In this document: positions 1 to 11,056 of the stretch, piece after piece
How positions within the stretch are numbered: position 1 is the stretch's first letter
Layout of the letters: the number at the start of each line of letters is the position of its first letter
Source: Tubiluchus corallicola
Lineage: Eukaryota > Priapulida > Priapulimorpha > Priapulimorphida > Tubiluchidae
Direction of reading: 5' to 3'
Assembly: GCA_030141605.1 (NCBI GenBank)
Contig: JAQGDQ010000145.1
Coordinates: 414,001-478,000 of the forward strand
DNA length: 64,000 nt
The notes under the pieces: model-generated
Seen by the model: only the letters and a program-made list of their open reading frames with translations
Databases searched by the model: none
Told to the model about the DNA's origin: nothing
Made by a program: the position numbers and the translations under genes

Positions 1-469
1 TGCCAAATTTAATCAAGGCCAAAAATGACTGTATTTCAGTCGACTTACTGAAGGAACCTCTGCTTCAAAATCAGAAATAATTTCTAGTAACAAGAACTGG
101 AGCATCAAATAAATCCAACAATGAAAAAAAAGAAAAAAGCATGATGAACCTCAGGTGAAGCAGGAAGAAATAAAAATTTGCAGATTATAATTAATTAATT
201 CCTTGGAATTTATAATAATAATAGTACACTAGCAAAGGCCCCGCAAAAGATTTTGCGTAAAAAACCACGTGTAATCAATAATACGCGAACATCCTACCTA
301 GTCCTCATTTATAACACAAAGCCCGTAACATCATGCCTACTGTTTGTTTACTTACCTAACGCAAAGCAGCTTTTACTGAATTAAAGCTATAAGCAGAGTA
401 GAGTACAATGGATGACGTCACAACAATGGATTTGTGGGTGAATCGGGCTATCTATCCATGCCTTTGCGT

Positions 470-1010
470 CAGCAATTTTCTAAGCGAAAATTGCCGAAAA
501 TAGAACTCCTAATTAACTCGTCGATACTCCTCTCGGTGGACCTGCCCTAACATATAGCCCACCTCATCGTGTAACCCCGTTCTTCCTCTTTCTAAAGAGC
601 CCCATATCTCCTTCCTAGAGTCCCACCGGGCGATGCTAGAACGTTTTTCCCGCAGGCTGTTTGGTCCAAATTTCGAAAAAATCGCGAGTTGGGTCCGGGA
701 AAACGCCCGTTACGGGACGCCGTGGCCCTCTCGCGAATTCTAAATAGGCCTATGACACCCACCGCTGAACGGGCTATCTATCCATACCCAGCATCACCCT
801 CGACCCGTTCCCGTTCTCTACATCTCAGCCGTATAACTTTTGCAAAAAACGGCCGAAAAATGGCCATTTTTGGAGGTTTTTCGCCCTCCATTCCTCCCGG
901 TGGGCCCGATTTGAAAAATAAACCCCCAATGAGACGACACTAGATCGAGACCTTTCGTTTGATATATAGATCGCCGCAAATGGTGCCGTCATCGGAGCTG
1001 TAGCCTCGAA
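470..1010 (+). repeat. Dispersed dimeric repeat, copy 1
   Basis: This GC-richer block is clearly similar, in the same orientation, to 46310-46925. Shared words include GGGAAAACGCCCGT, TTTTTGGAGGTTTTTCGC and AATAAACCCCCA. The family appears to be built from two diverged monomers of about 245 bp, because the GTCCGGGAAAACGCCC motif occurs twice in the second copy. The 3' end runs into a (TA)n tract here and a (CA)n tract in the other copy, which is SINE-like behaviour. An 84-codon frame inside it (689-943) is not considered a gene. The element class is unknown. Confidence 0.75.
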
Positions 1011-1143
1011 TCTTATATATATATATATATACCAATATTAATATAAGAGTATAGATAATAATAATAATAATAATAATAATCTTTTATTTATCTTTTAACA
1101 CACACAGTTACAATACAATTAATTTAGCAACAAAAATGTGAAG

Positions 1144-1188
1144 AAAGGGCAGCGAAAGACCAATTGGTCATCTAGTCAGCTGCCCTTT
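1144..1188 (-). other. LINE 3' UTR hairpin
   Basis: An outer stem pairs AAAGGGCAGC with GCTGCCCTTT, and an inner stem GACC/GGTC encloses the loop AATT. The same architecture occurs at 33607-33650 with a different outer stem sequence (GGGATGGC/GCCATCCC), so pairing rather than sequence is kept. A conserved 3' hairpin is typical of a reverse-transcriptase recognition element in LINEs. That role is inferred here. Confidence 0.7.
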
Positions 1189-1699
1189 GGTTAGTGATGA
1201 ACATTTTTTAAAGGCGCTATGCTACAGTGTATTAGTGTTAGTACTGCTTATAATAAAAATTAAATTGTTAGGAATGACATAAAATTGATAATGATATGCT
1301 TATAATGTGTTAGTACAATTCATACACAGTAATAATAAGTGCATAATAATAATAATAAAAAAATCAAACTGAAGATAACTGAAATAAGGACTGAAACAAG
1401 AACTGAAATAAAAATCTGACATCAGGAACATAATAACAATGGCAACTGAAATTTACTTTATAACGCAAGCATAATGTAAAAAAAAAAAAATACAGAGCGA
1501 TTTTTGATGATCTGATGTAAAATAAATTGGCAGATAGTTAGAGCACAAAAAATTACCTGTATGACTGCATGAGGAGATTGACAATTGGAGTACAGACTTT
1601 GAAATTGATCTACAGAAGTTAGACAATAAACAATTAAATATGGAAGTTAATTGATCCTGCTATAACAGTAACTGCTCTTGCAAAAGGAATAAAAGTTGT

Positions 1700-3976
1700 T
1701 CAGTAATAAGTTTGCAAGAGTTGACATTTATATAATTTACTTAAGTGACAGATACTAGTTGATTGCTTAAGATCATCTGAAAGAGTATTCCATAGAACTG
1801 TACCATTATGTTTTAAAGTTTGTAAACCTTTTGTTGTGTTAAATCTTTCTTGAAAATAGTTTTGTTTGGTAGCTGCTCTCGTAGAATACTGGTGAACGTC
1901 ACTAATCTTTTTGAAATAATTGCCGTATAATTTAGGTAGAATGCCCTTTTTATAGTTGAACATGAATTTCGCTAACTCAAGCTTATAAATTTCATTAATT
2001 TTTAATAATTGCAAAGCATAATAGGAGGGGGTAGCATGATCTCGGAACCCAGCAAAAGTCATTGTTTTGATAATTTTGTTATGTGCTGCTGTAAGTGGTT
2101 TCAAAACAGATTTTTTTGCTGTGCCCCACGATAAGATACAATAGTTAATGTGTGGGTACACAATGGCAAAGTAAATCATTTTTAGTATATCCGTGCTCAA
2201 GTAATGCCTCAATTTAAAAAATATACCTGTAACTTTGCTTACTTTGTAGGTAATATTTTTTATGTGTGTTGACCAATTAAGGGTGTCATCTATGTAGACG
2301 CCCAGATATTTTATGTCTGATACTTGTTCTAATAAACAGTCTTGCATGGATACTGTTATAATGGAGTTTTCATTGTTTTCAAATTTATTTCTTATGATCA
2401 TAAATTTTGTTTTATTATAGTTTACTGTTAACTTATTTGTACGCATCCATGTGTTAATTTTGATCAGTTCTTCATTACTTTTAAGCTCAAGATTTTGCGT
2501 ATCGTTGTCTGCTAAGAAGAGGTTAGTGTCATCAGCAAAAAGTCGTGTTTGCATGTTAGTACAAAGAGGGAGGTCATTTATATATATGAGGAAAAGAAGT
2601 GGACCCAAGGTGGATCCTTGAGGTACACCACATTGTATTGAGCATAAGTCAGAGGCAAAATTGTCAACTACCGTAAATTGGTGTCTGTTCGTAAGATATG
2701 ACTGGAATAGTTTTTGCGTGATTCCACGGATACCATAATAGTCCATTTTGTTGAGTAGAATGTCGTGTTGAACGGTGTCAAAAGCTTTTGTTAAATCAAG
2801 AAAGATGCCGCAGGTAAGTAATTTATTGTCTAGGTTTGTCAGAAGATTGTCTATGATTTCAGCAGTTGCTAATATTGTGGAATGATTTTTGCGGAAACCG
2901 AATTGAAAACACGATATTGTATCATTTTTGATTAAATATGTCATCAGGCGTTTATATAAAATTGACTCAAAAATATTGGCAATGGGTGATATGAGTGAGA
3001 TAGGTCGGTAGTTGTTCAGCTCGTTTGGATCATCTTTTTTATATATGGGGATTACTTTTGCCAGTTTTAAAGTGTCGGGGAATGTCCCAGTCAGAATTGA
3101 CGCATTAAACAGATTTGTAAGCGGAGCTAAGATTATGTTTTTTGACATTTTGAAATATGTAATTGGGATGTCATAAGGGCCTTTTGCTTTATTGGGATCT
3201 AGTCTATCAATAGCTTGGGAAATCTCGATTTCGCTAACTGGTGTGATATAGAAAGAATTTTCTTGGGGATGCATTAAATAGTCTGTATACTTACAGTTTT
3301 GGGGTTGTGTTATGCGTGATGCCAGTGATATACCAATGTTTGCAAAAAAACTGTTAAAAGCATTAGCTTTATGGTGCGGGTCGCATGAGGTTGTGCCTTG
3401 GTAACGAACTTTAGTTGGCATTATACTTGCTGTCTTTTTTTTAATTTTGAGAAGTTCATTGATACTGCTCCAAGTTTGTTTCATGTTATTTTTGTTTGCA
3501 AGCAAGATCTGGGAGTAATACTTCTTTTTGGATGCATGTTTGATGTGATTAAGTTTGTTAGAATATGTTTTATATAAATTTTGCTTATACAGTGAGTTGG
3601 ATAACTTGTATGTTGTATACATACGGCTTCTTGTTTTAATAGAATTGAGAATGCCGGGAGTGATCCATGGTTTAGCTATAGTTTTTGAGTTTTTCCTTGA
3701 TAACGTTTTGAGTGGGGCATGTTTGTCAAGTAATGTTTTAAACGAGTCCATGAATTGTGAGCAGTAAGAGTGTATGTCTGCTTCGCCATCATTCAGTGTT
3801 AGGTTACTTATATTAACTTGAAGCTCGCTTAAAAAGTTACCTTGATTGAATGATCTCGTACATCTGACTGTTTTTTTAATGTTGTTGTGCAGGAGATTAG
3901 TATTTCTTATAATGGCAAATACTGGCAAGTGGTCCGCAATAATACTGATTAAGCACAAAGTATACAGTACAGACAA
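1700..3976 (-). CDS. LINE ORF2 fragment: endonuclease end plus reverse transcriptase
   Basis: A 758-codon open frame. It starts inside the apurinic-like endonuclease, whose last motif is visible as ADHLPVF near residue 15. Reverse transcriptase motifs follow in order: NNYRPISLIS near residue 320, LTKAFDTV near 393, GVPQGSTLGPLLF near 450 and the catalytic FADD near 480. The C-terminal thumb and tail follow. The product would copy its RNA at a nicked target. The frame is uninterrupted, but without the front of the endonuclease this copy is probably unable to move alone. The reported start is a TTG just after an in-frame stop and is not a true initiation site. Clade placement (jockey/CR1 group) is from overall motif style only. 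Confidence 0.9.
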   Translation of the reverse strand: MSVLYTLCLISIIADHLPVFAIIRNTNLLHNNIKKTVRCTRSFNQGNFLSELQVNISNLTLNDGEADIHSYCSQFMDSFKTLLDKHAPLKTLSRKNSKTIAKPWITPGILNSIKTRSRMYTTYKLSNSLYKQNLYKTYSNKLNHIKHASKKKYYSQILLANKNNMKQTWSSINELLKIKKKTASIMPTKVRYQGTTSCDPHHKANAFNSFFANIGISLASRITQPQNCKYTDYLMHPQENSFYITPVSEIEISQAIDRLDPNKAKGPYDIPITYFKMSKNIILAPLTNLFNASILTGTFPDTLKLAKVIPIYKKDDPNELNNYRPISLISPIANIFESILYKRLMTYLIKNDTISCFQFGFRKNHSTILATAEIIDNLLTNLDNKLLTCGIFLDLTKAFDTVQHDILLNKMDYYGIRGITQKLFQSYLTNRHQFTVVDNFASDLCSIQCGVPQGSTLGPLLFLIYINDLPLCTNMQTRLFADDTNLFLADNDTQNLELKSNEELIKINTWMRTNKLTVNYNKTKFMIIRNKFENNENSIITVSMQDCLLEQVSDIKYLGVYIDDTLNWSTHIKNITYKVSKVTGIFFKLRHYLSTDILKMIYFAIVYPHINYCILSWGTAKKSVLKPLTAAHNKIIKTMTFAGFRDHATPSYYALQLLKINEIYKLELAKFMFNYKKGILPKLYGNYFKKISDVHQYSTRAATKQNYFQERFNTTKGLQTLKHNGTVLWNTLSDDLKQSTSICHLSKLYKCQLLQTYY

Positions 3977-4481
3977 AAAAGATGCTAATGACTAAATACA
4001 GAATGCACAGCACTGTAGTAACAAGCCGAGAACTTAGTAATAATACCACCAAGAGGAAGTGCGATTGTTAAATAGGTATGTGAAATAGGAAAAGATGGAC
4101 AAAGACAGTAAAAGACTGCTTGTGGTCTGTTATGCTAAAGAGCGAGATTTACAATAATCTATTACGAGCTGTGAAGCAAAATGCAGTTACAAAATCACAA
4201 CTTAGGCTATTAAATATAGAGAGTTTAATAGTTTAACGTTTGACTTAGATATTTTAGATAATATTTGTGCCTGTGCTGTGACTTCAGTTACTATCCATTT
4301 AAACTGAACCGATTCTCTATTTCAGTACTTACGTCCCTATGAACTCATACATTTATGTTAACATTTACGTTTAGCTGTGCTTTTGTGTCTTTATATTAAA
4401 CGGTTTGGTGCTCATAGTTGTGTCATTCTTAATTTAGAAGAGACTTTTAGTTACTAAACTGATAACTTATATTTGTTACAG

Positions 4482-4760
4482 GCAGCCCATTTCTTTTGGG
4501 GACTCTGGGGCATACTTCAGGCAGAGAAATCAACATTTGATTTTGATTATCTAGGGTGAGTGTTAGCTTATCAATATAATGATTTTCCTTGAAGGGTTAC
4601 AACATGTTCATTATTGTTGTAATTTGTTAGATTTTATGAGGTATTTTTGTATTAAAATAAGTCCTTATCATTGTTTTTTTATTTTAGGTATGCAATCGAT
4701 AAACTGAATGAGTACTTTTCCACAAAAAAGAAGTTCTTTCCTTTAAAAATGCCTTCTTGA
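4482..4760 (+). CDS. Ethanolamine kinase-like, last two exons (partial)
   Basis: Two short exons, 4482-4555 and 4688-4760, with a GT-AG intron of 132 bp. They join in frame to 48 codons ending at TGA 4758-4760. The encoded end (AAHFFWGLWGILQAEKST, then FDFDYLGYAIDKLNEYF) matches the C-terminus of choline/ethanolamine kinases, closest in my memory to ETNK1/ETNK2. The enzyme phosphorylates ethanolamine with ATP, the first step of the CDP-ethanolamine pathway to phosphatidylethanolamine, in the cytosol. The catalytic Brenner and choline-kinase motifs are in upstream exons not in this window. The first exon here opens in phase 0 after a clear acceptor (TTGTTACAG), so at least one exon lies upstream, separated by more than 4 kb that include the LINE. 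Confidence 0.85.
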
Positions 4761-7700
4761 TCACCAAATGGATTCAATTTTCTATTTCAAATATTGTGAA
4801 ATGTTCAATTGAGGCCTTTAATTTTCACCTAGTGAATAGATATTTTTATTTTATAAAACTTACGATTATATCATGTACTCCAGAAAAATTCAGATTAATA
4901 ACTTCGTCAGCATAAACTTGAATACATTTGAAAGTTAGCCTCACATTTGAAGTTTGGATGTTATTTGCTAATGTGCTATAGTTCTGATATAAACTAATAA
5001 GCTTAAAAACTTCTCTAACTCTGTTATGTACCTGGCATTAGCAGAAGTCTGCTAGAATTGATGTTACTATCAATGTTAGACTATTATGTACATTATTTTC
5101 TCAATCTTGGCTCCTAATTTTGGTGGAAGTTGGTGGAGCATTGCTGGATGGGTAGAAACAGTGGTAGTACAAAGGAGATTTTGATTTTGCTCACAAAAAG
5201 AAAATTCAAATTTAGCTGTACTGCATTGTACAATCAACTATATTAATTTGCGACAGTACTGTAGGTGTGTTACAGGTGTTGGTTGGTTACAATAAATAGT
5301 TAAACATTGCAGGTGTGATATATGCGTATGAAAAGTCGTGCAACACCTCAGTGCTTGAATCTTTGAAAATCAGGCTATTACGGCCTGTTTCAATTTTCTG
5401 CACAACCTATTTTTTCATCCAAGCTTTTCCAACTCTTTCTTTTTCAATTTGTCCTTTTTTAATCATTCAAGCTGGCCCAATAGGCAACAAAGCACATCTG
5501 CATATTTGGCTATATATATTTAAGTAACACCCTTGCCGAATAGTTATTACCAGAGCTTGCTGGAGTAAAGTTTGATGTCGTCTAAATGCGCGTCGGTTTT
5601 TTAGTTTGACAGTTTAAAAACTGATTGTATAAAGGGACCATTAAGTAAGATTTTTGTAACGGCACTAGCCATTCGTTCGGATTGAGGTGGGTTATTACGC
5701 CTACAACGGGTGAAAATAATTTTAATGCACAGCACAGTGAATCGAATTACACAAACGTCTTTATTGCTACAATACAGATGAAGACATACGATGTCAATCG
5801 TAAATATGGCGCAATCATATCACCGTCCAAACGTTTCGTAATTACATACAGCATCCACTATATTTACTACATGAGTTCATCGTATTACTAACGTCTTCAC
5901 CGCATTATTAACGTGTTTCACTGTAAAGGCAGGTGACTTGACCCACCTCCGACCATCTGCTTTTAACAATGCAAACTGGAAACAATGCCAGGGAAACTAT
6001 GCAGCCTGCTGCCCATGCGCGCACGATCCGAAAGTGACAGCACCTTCCAAAGACATATTAGGAAAGTTAGGCAATGATGCATAGACAGCAGTTACAATTA
6101 GAAAGAGTTATCTTCTTGTGTAGGAAGCATTTGAGGACAGTTTGTTAACAGAGAAGTGACTGTTTTATGTGATATATCATCATTTTTTAATAAAATCTTA
6201 AAAAACTGCAACATTTGTGAGTCTTGGAAACTGTAGATCATTGTAGACCATTAAATACTCTCATAAATATGTCATAATATGATAAAATAAGAGTAGGCTA
6301 ATTTAAATAAGGTTTTTAGTGGGGCACATGATATACACTGTATAATTGATTATAGCAAATTTTATCTTTCAACACGTTTTCTGATTGCATGTTTATTATA
6401 AGCAAAATCACTGTCTTAGTAAATGTGGTATTGTTGTGATTTTTATCATCCAGATACAGTAGTATTATCATGTAATATCACAATTCTGCTTTAAAAACTA
6501 CCACCATTTGACTTGGGCATTGTTATTATCGACATAAAATCTAGAATACGCAGAAGGTGCATGTAATGTTCATTTACAGGACTCCTAGCTTTGTGACAAA
6601 TTTGACAAAATTGTAATAACAATTAACCAGCGATTATAAATAAAGGTATGGAGATGTAAATAAAACACTGAAGCATCTTAAAAGCTGCATAAATGTGTAT
6701 TAAAAATTTAATATTTTAATGTAACAAACTATATTATATGCTACAAGTTACATAAGATTTTATCAAAATTCCTTTTACTTTCGTACTTTTGCTACATTCG
6801 ATTTTGTATTTTGTAACTTCACTTTTGCTACTTCCATTGTTATTTGAAGTATATTTTGTCTAAGACTTGCACGTTTTTCTCAAGTATTTAATGTTATTGT
6901 TTTTTTATCCAGCTTGTGTACATAAGATTCGTTAACTAAGGCTGTGCAAATATTTAATATGAAAGAGGCATTTGACTATCAATTTGTGTTAATATATTGC
7001 ATGTATCAAGATATTGCATGTTTAAGTAGAAGGAATAACATGTCGCCCTGCCATTAAATGGTTGTTGTCACACTTGGATAATTAGTTCTGTTCCTGATGT
7101 AATATGTGTACCCATCTAAAATACCCTGTTAGCTACCTATAACAGAATTAGTGCCAACATGCCATCTGTTTTTTGTACAGTTAAGTGAAGTTGGCACGTT
7201 GCTAGTTTAAGTACTAAGTTATATTTGTCAAGTCTAATTTACTAAAATTACAGAAGTACCTATATTCTTCTGTGTTTCCCCAAATAAGAAACGTATAGAA
7301 AGAATGGATTTTGGCGCCATGTAAACAACTTGCGGAAAACTTGATATTATTTTCTACGTGCACATGATGATAAGAATTCCTTTGTTGTTGTACATTTGAA
7401 GAAGCTATTGGCCATTAGCACTTTAATTATCCTTTCCTCTAATGATCAATTCTGTTCAAAATAGAGAGGCTGCTGAATATTTTGAATGGTACAACTTATT
7501 GTGAGTGTTCTTATAGAAAGATAAAAAATTTATGATTCTTACAAAAAGAGTTAAAATGAGATCAAAATGTTCACACTGTGTAATTACATTTTTGTTATTT
7601 ATTTCTTCATTTTACACAATTCTATAGCATTTACATAATCATCTTAATCAACTAGAGAGAGAACTATAGTGTTTACACTATTATTAAAGCACAATGTCCT

Positions 7701-10700
7701 CAATGTTTGAATATAATAAGAGTTCCTAACTATTAGTCCTCTATTGTTACCATTGCAGTTTTGGCCCATAAAAATATCTAGCAATAGCTATATTAACTGT
7801 TATTGTAATAAATTTGTTTGGACAGACATTTTGTATTTTTGTTCTGTACTATGTAACTATTTTTATTGTGGCTGTTAAATTAATGAATGTTTTTATAATT
7901 TTGGCACAAGGCATTTGGAGCCATTGTCATTGTTCTGTTGATGATAGCTGTATCTCGCAGAAAGTGCAAGAAATATCAATATTACTACTCATGATCGAAC
8001 TTTTATCAACACGAATTTTATTAAAAACCCAAAACCACCTCTCATAGTGTTTGTCAATAATTATTGGTTGTACCAATACATTAAAATTATATGCTGATAC
8101 AAAGTCGTTAAATTCTCTCACACTTCTTATCAGAGCGAATACAATTGTGAGAGAGAAAATCTCCGAAACACAATCAAATCACCTGTCTAAATAAATTTTA
8201 TGGTACCTGAGATAGTAAAATACATGTAATAAGCTAGGTTAAAACGATTATTCAATTCAGTTTTATTTTCACAAATAGATATAATGACCATTGGCAAAGC
8301 AATACATGTCAAGTACCACATAAACAGAAAAAATAAATTGTAATAGGCTGTATGCAAAGTTATTTATACATTAAATATTAAGATATACTGATACAAAAAC
8401 CACAATTACATATTGTATAATTCAGTAATGAAAGGAAAAAAATGACTCAGAGTAGTTCTGCTTCAGCTTTTTAAAGTGAAGATTATAAAAAATAAAATAA
8501 TAAGAATTGAAAATAATTGTGGTTAGTGTCTGCTGCCAAAGTACTGTTTTCTTCTTCCCTGGGGATCGGAGTTGATGCCAAATTAAGTTTCTTGCATTGA
8601 TGTCATAAATTTATAAATTGTAACCTTTCTGCAAAGCCTGTAGAAAGCAAAAAACAGTTGTAAAAAATCCTAACAACTGCACAATACGCAATATAAAATT
8701 ATACCAAAATATTAAAATGCCTCAACTCTTGAGTAGTTCAACAAGTACAACTCTTGAAAAGGTTGAACAAGGTGTAGCCTGTGTTAGGTAAGTTTTTAAA
8801 TATATATTCGCCAAAAAGAATTACATCTTGTTGAACATTACTAGTAAACAGCCACATGAAAGACGTGGTATTTCTATAGAAAACAGTTAGGCTGTAAAGT
8901 TTATCTTCATAATTTCTTCCATTTTCAGCAAAAAGTGGGCAGTCATAAAGAAAGTACATTTCATCTTCTGTTTCATGTTTTTTAAGGGAGGAATTGCACA
9001 ATAACAGCATATATTCGTTCTTGTTCTGGTGCTTTGGTATAAGAACACGTTCAGTTTCCAAATCATGATCACTCACTGGGAGTTCTGTGATAGCTTGTCT
9101 ATGATGTTTGTCCTTAATAATATTTAGGTATGGAGGATCCATTTTGCATTTGCATTTTTTAAAACCCTCTATAACCATCAATATAATTTTAACTGTTGTT
9201 TTACTATAAGCAGTCAAACAAGCAACTATTTTTCTGTTGTTTTACTTAATTATTAGTAGGCGCTGTTTGTCGAAATTTTTATAACTGTATTGAAGTAGAA
9301 TCTAAATAATTTAATTATTATTACATTTTCTGGCAATAGAATGTGGGGCATTATTTGGACAATAAACGTAAGCTAAATTTAATTGAACAAGAGATCACGT
9401 GGATCTCGTATAATGCGCATGCTCTGTAAAAAATCTATCCAGGTCAAAATGAATTGCAATGTTTTGCAAAATTTTAAGATTAGGTCAATTAAACTTTAAG
9501 TGTTTATTGTACGCAGCGATGGGTAAGCCAAATTGATTTATCTTCGATTTTTCATGTACGTATGATAATTTAAAGAAAAATTATTTTAAATGCTTTGATA
9601 ATCAAGATATTTTAACCATTTAATGTCATATTTTTGAGAGTTGAAATAGCTCACTCGGCTGTGATTGCGTTTAGTTCCTGGTTAGATTGCAAGCAAAAAA
9701 TTCGGGTAACTTGACGGAAAACAGCACCTTATTATTTGCGGTTTTAGATAATCTAGTTTATGAAACACAAGCTGGTTTCGGTTTATTTGTGATTTTAATG
9801 TTTTAATCTTTGAAATAAAAGAGCAAAATAATAAAAAGTGTATCTCCTGTCAGGGAATATAGAACAAAAGTCACACTAGCTATCAACTTGGGACATTAAC
9901 GTCTTGCTGAAAACAATAGGGAATGTATAATGCCTTCATAAATTAGGTGTAAAAGCCTTGCATGTTTTGCACAGGAGGAGCATGCTAGAAGCAGTAACTT
10001 GAAAACTCAAGTATTAATTTTTTTTCTACTGAATTGAATGGCCTGGGAATTCACGAGATCTCAATCATGCCAAACACAGTGGAGCTATCCTAAAAGAAAG
10101 AATGGATGCTAAAATGTTAAAAATGTTTAAACTCATGATAGATTCACTGTTGTTTGAGCAATATTTTGGTGCAATAAATTGTTTCATTAGTGTTATCACT
10201 CGATCATTTGAAGCTGAGGAATCTTTGTCACAAGCGTGTGTACAAATGTGTCGCAAACGTCACAGAATTTCACAGTTGGTTATTGTAACGTTAACACTTA
10301 ATTTTAGCAACAAAATAAACACTAACCTGTGTGGTGAGTCAGGTTGGCAAGTTCAATTGTACTGATATTGGCTGTATGGACCATAAAATTTAGCCAGACT
10401 GGGACTTCGAAGGCATTTATTGATGGAGCCTCAACTATCTAAACTGATAGATTGTTTCCATCAAGCGCATTAGTAACCCTGGTTTATATTGTTCAAATCA
10501 TATTATCTCATTTTTTAATAGTTCCTTATTGTGGCCCCTTAGATTCCTCATGATTCATTTGTCCATGATATGAGGCAGCAGTAGATTATTTACTGAATTT
10601 GTCGATGCTGCGTATATTTGTTTTCTTTTTCTTAAAGTCTAAGGATGGGATCTTGAGTGGCAATGGTCTTTCTGTATATTCCGTGTCTGGAAGCCACTTA

Positions 10701-10942
10701 ATTCAGATATTTTATTTGAAATCATAGAGTACTTAGATAATTAATTTTTATGCTTGAATGTTGAAGTTAAGATTTTATTCTTAAGTAAGTACTACAACTA
10801 CTATTAGAACAGAATATCTAGTGTGCAGCTTGGTGTTCCTGACAAACTGATAATTTTCGGGTGTATCTGGTAAGTTGTTGTATCATGACAAATACACAAT
10901 TGTTTAATGCACTTAAATAAAAAAAAAATACTCATTTTTTAG
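4761..10942. other. Intergenic or leader-intron DNA, no recognised gene
   Basis: Non-coding AT-rich DNA between the ethanolamine-kinase-like stop and the first recognised exon of the MBD gene. AATAAA signals at about 5291 and 6187 could serve the kinase transcript. The MBD promoter and any untranslated first exons should lie here but cannot be placed. The block 5560-6020 is less AT-rich, with a weak inverted repeat built on AGGTGGGT. The open frames in the stretch look accidental except 8738-9217, listed separately. Confidence 0.5.
8738..9217 (-). pseudogene. Fossil LINE C-terminal domain
   Basis: A 159-codon open frame whose middle (EDEMYFLYDCPLFAE, followed by SFMWLFTSN) resembles the short zinc-knuckle-like tail found after reverse transcriptase in many invertebrate LINEs. 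The usual pattern there is EDE.HFL..CPLY, then F.WLMSN. No reverse transcriptase motifs are seen in front of it, so it is read as a detached remnant. It could instead be a chance frame. The similarity is from memory of the family pattern only. Confidence 0.5.
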
Positions 10943-11056
10943 GGAGGCTAATATCTAGTTATGGTGTGCAATAGCCTAAAAAGTTGTTGAAGAATTGGAT
11001 GCCATGAGACATCTGTTTGTTGATGCTGAGAGCTAGTATTATGTTTGCTCACAAAG
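10943..11056 (+). promoter_or_regulatory. MBD gene 5' leader with several upstream ORFs
   Basis: A splice acceptor (TTTTTTAG at 10942) opens the first recognised exon. The 114-nt leader contains ATGs at 10961, 10999, 11004, 11023 and 11041, all out of frame with the main start. The first three give short ORFs ending at 10990, 11007 and 11036. The last two share a frame that ends at 11073, overlapping the main ATG at 11057. An in-frame TGA at 11027 shows the protein cannot start further upstream in this exon. Such leaders usually lower translation; that is inference here. Confidence 0.6.

Larger units (their letters stand above)
1048..3990 (-). mobile_element. 5'-truncated jockey/CR1-like non-LTR retrotransposon
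   Basis: A LINE copy on the minus strand. From 5' to 3' it holds the last part of an endonuclease domain, a complete reverse transcriptase, a 3' UTR of about 600 bp with a strong hairpin (1144-1188), and an (ATT)n tail at about 1056-1080. The long open frame suggests fairly recent insertion. The endonuclease start is missing, as is usual for target-primed insertions. It lies upstream of the last two exons of the ethanolamine-kinase-like gene, probably inside one of its introns. No convincing target-site duplication was found, so the outer limits are approximate. Confidence 0.88.

Noticed and set aside
7814-8121. Hydrophobic 77-codon frame and its antisense as small membrane proteins
   Set aside because: AT-rich chance frames without conserved motifs or gene context.
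9645-9690. tRNA gene (TAGCTCACTCGG followed by GGTTAGATTGC)
   Set aside because: Box A is good but box B is poor and only about 20 nt away, too close for a full tRNA.
10102-10365. 87-codon plus-strand frame upstream of the MBD gene
   Set aside because: No family resemblance or splice evidence; could be leader or intergenic sequence.
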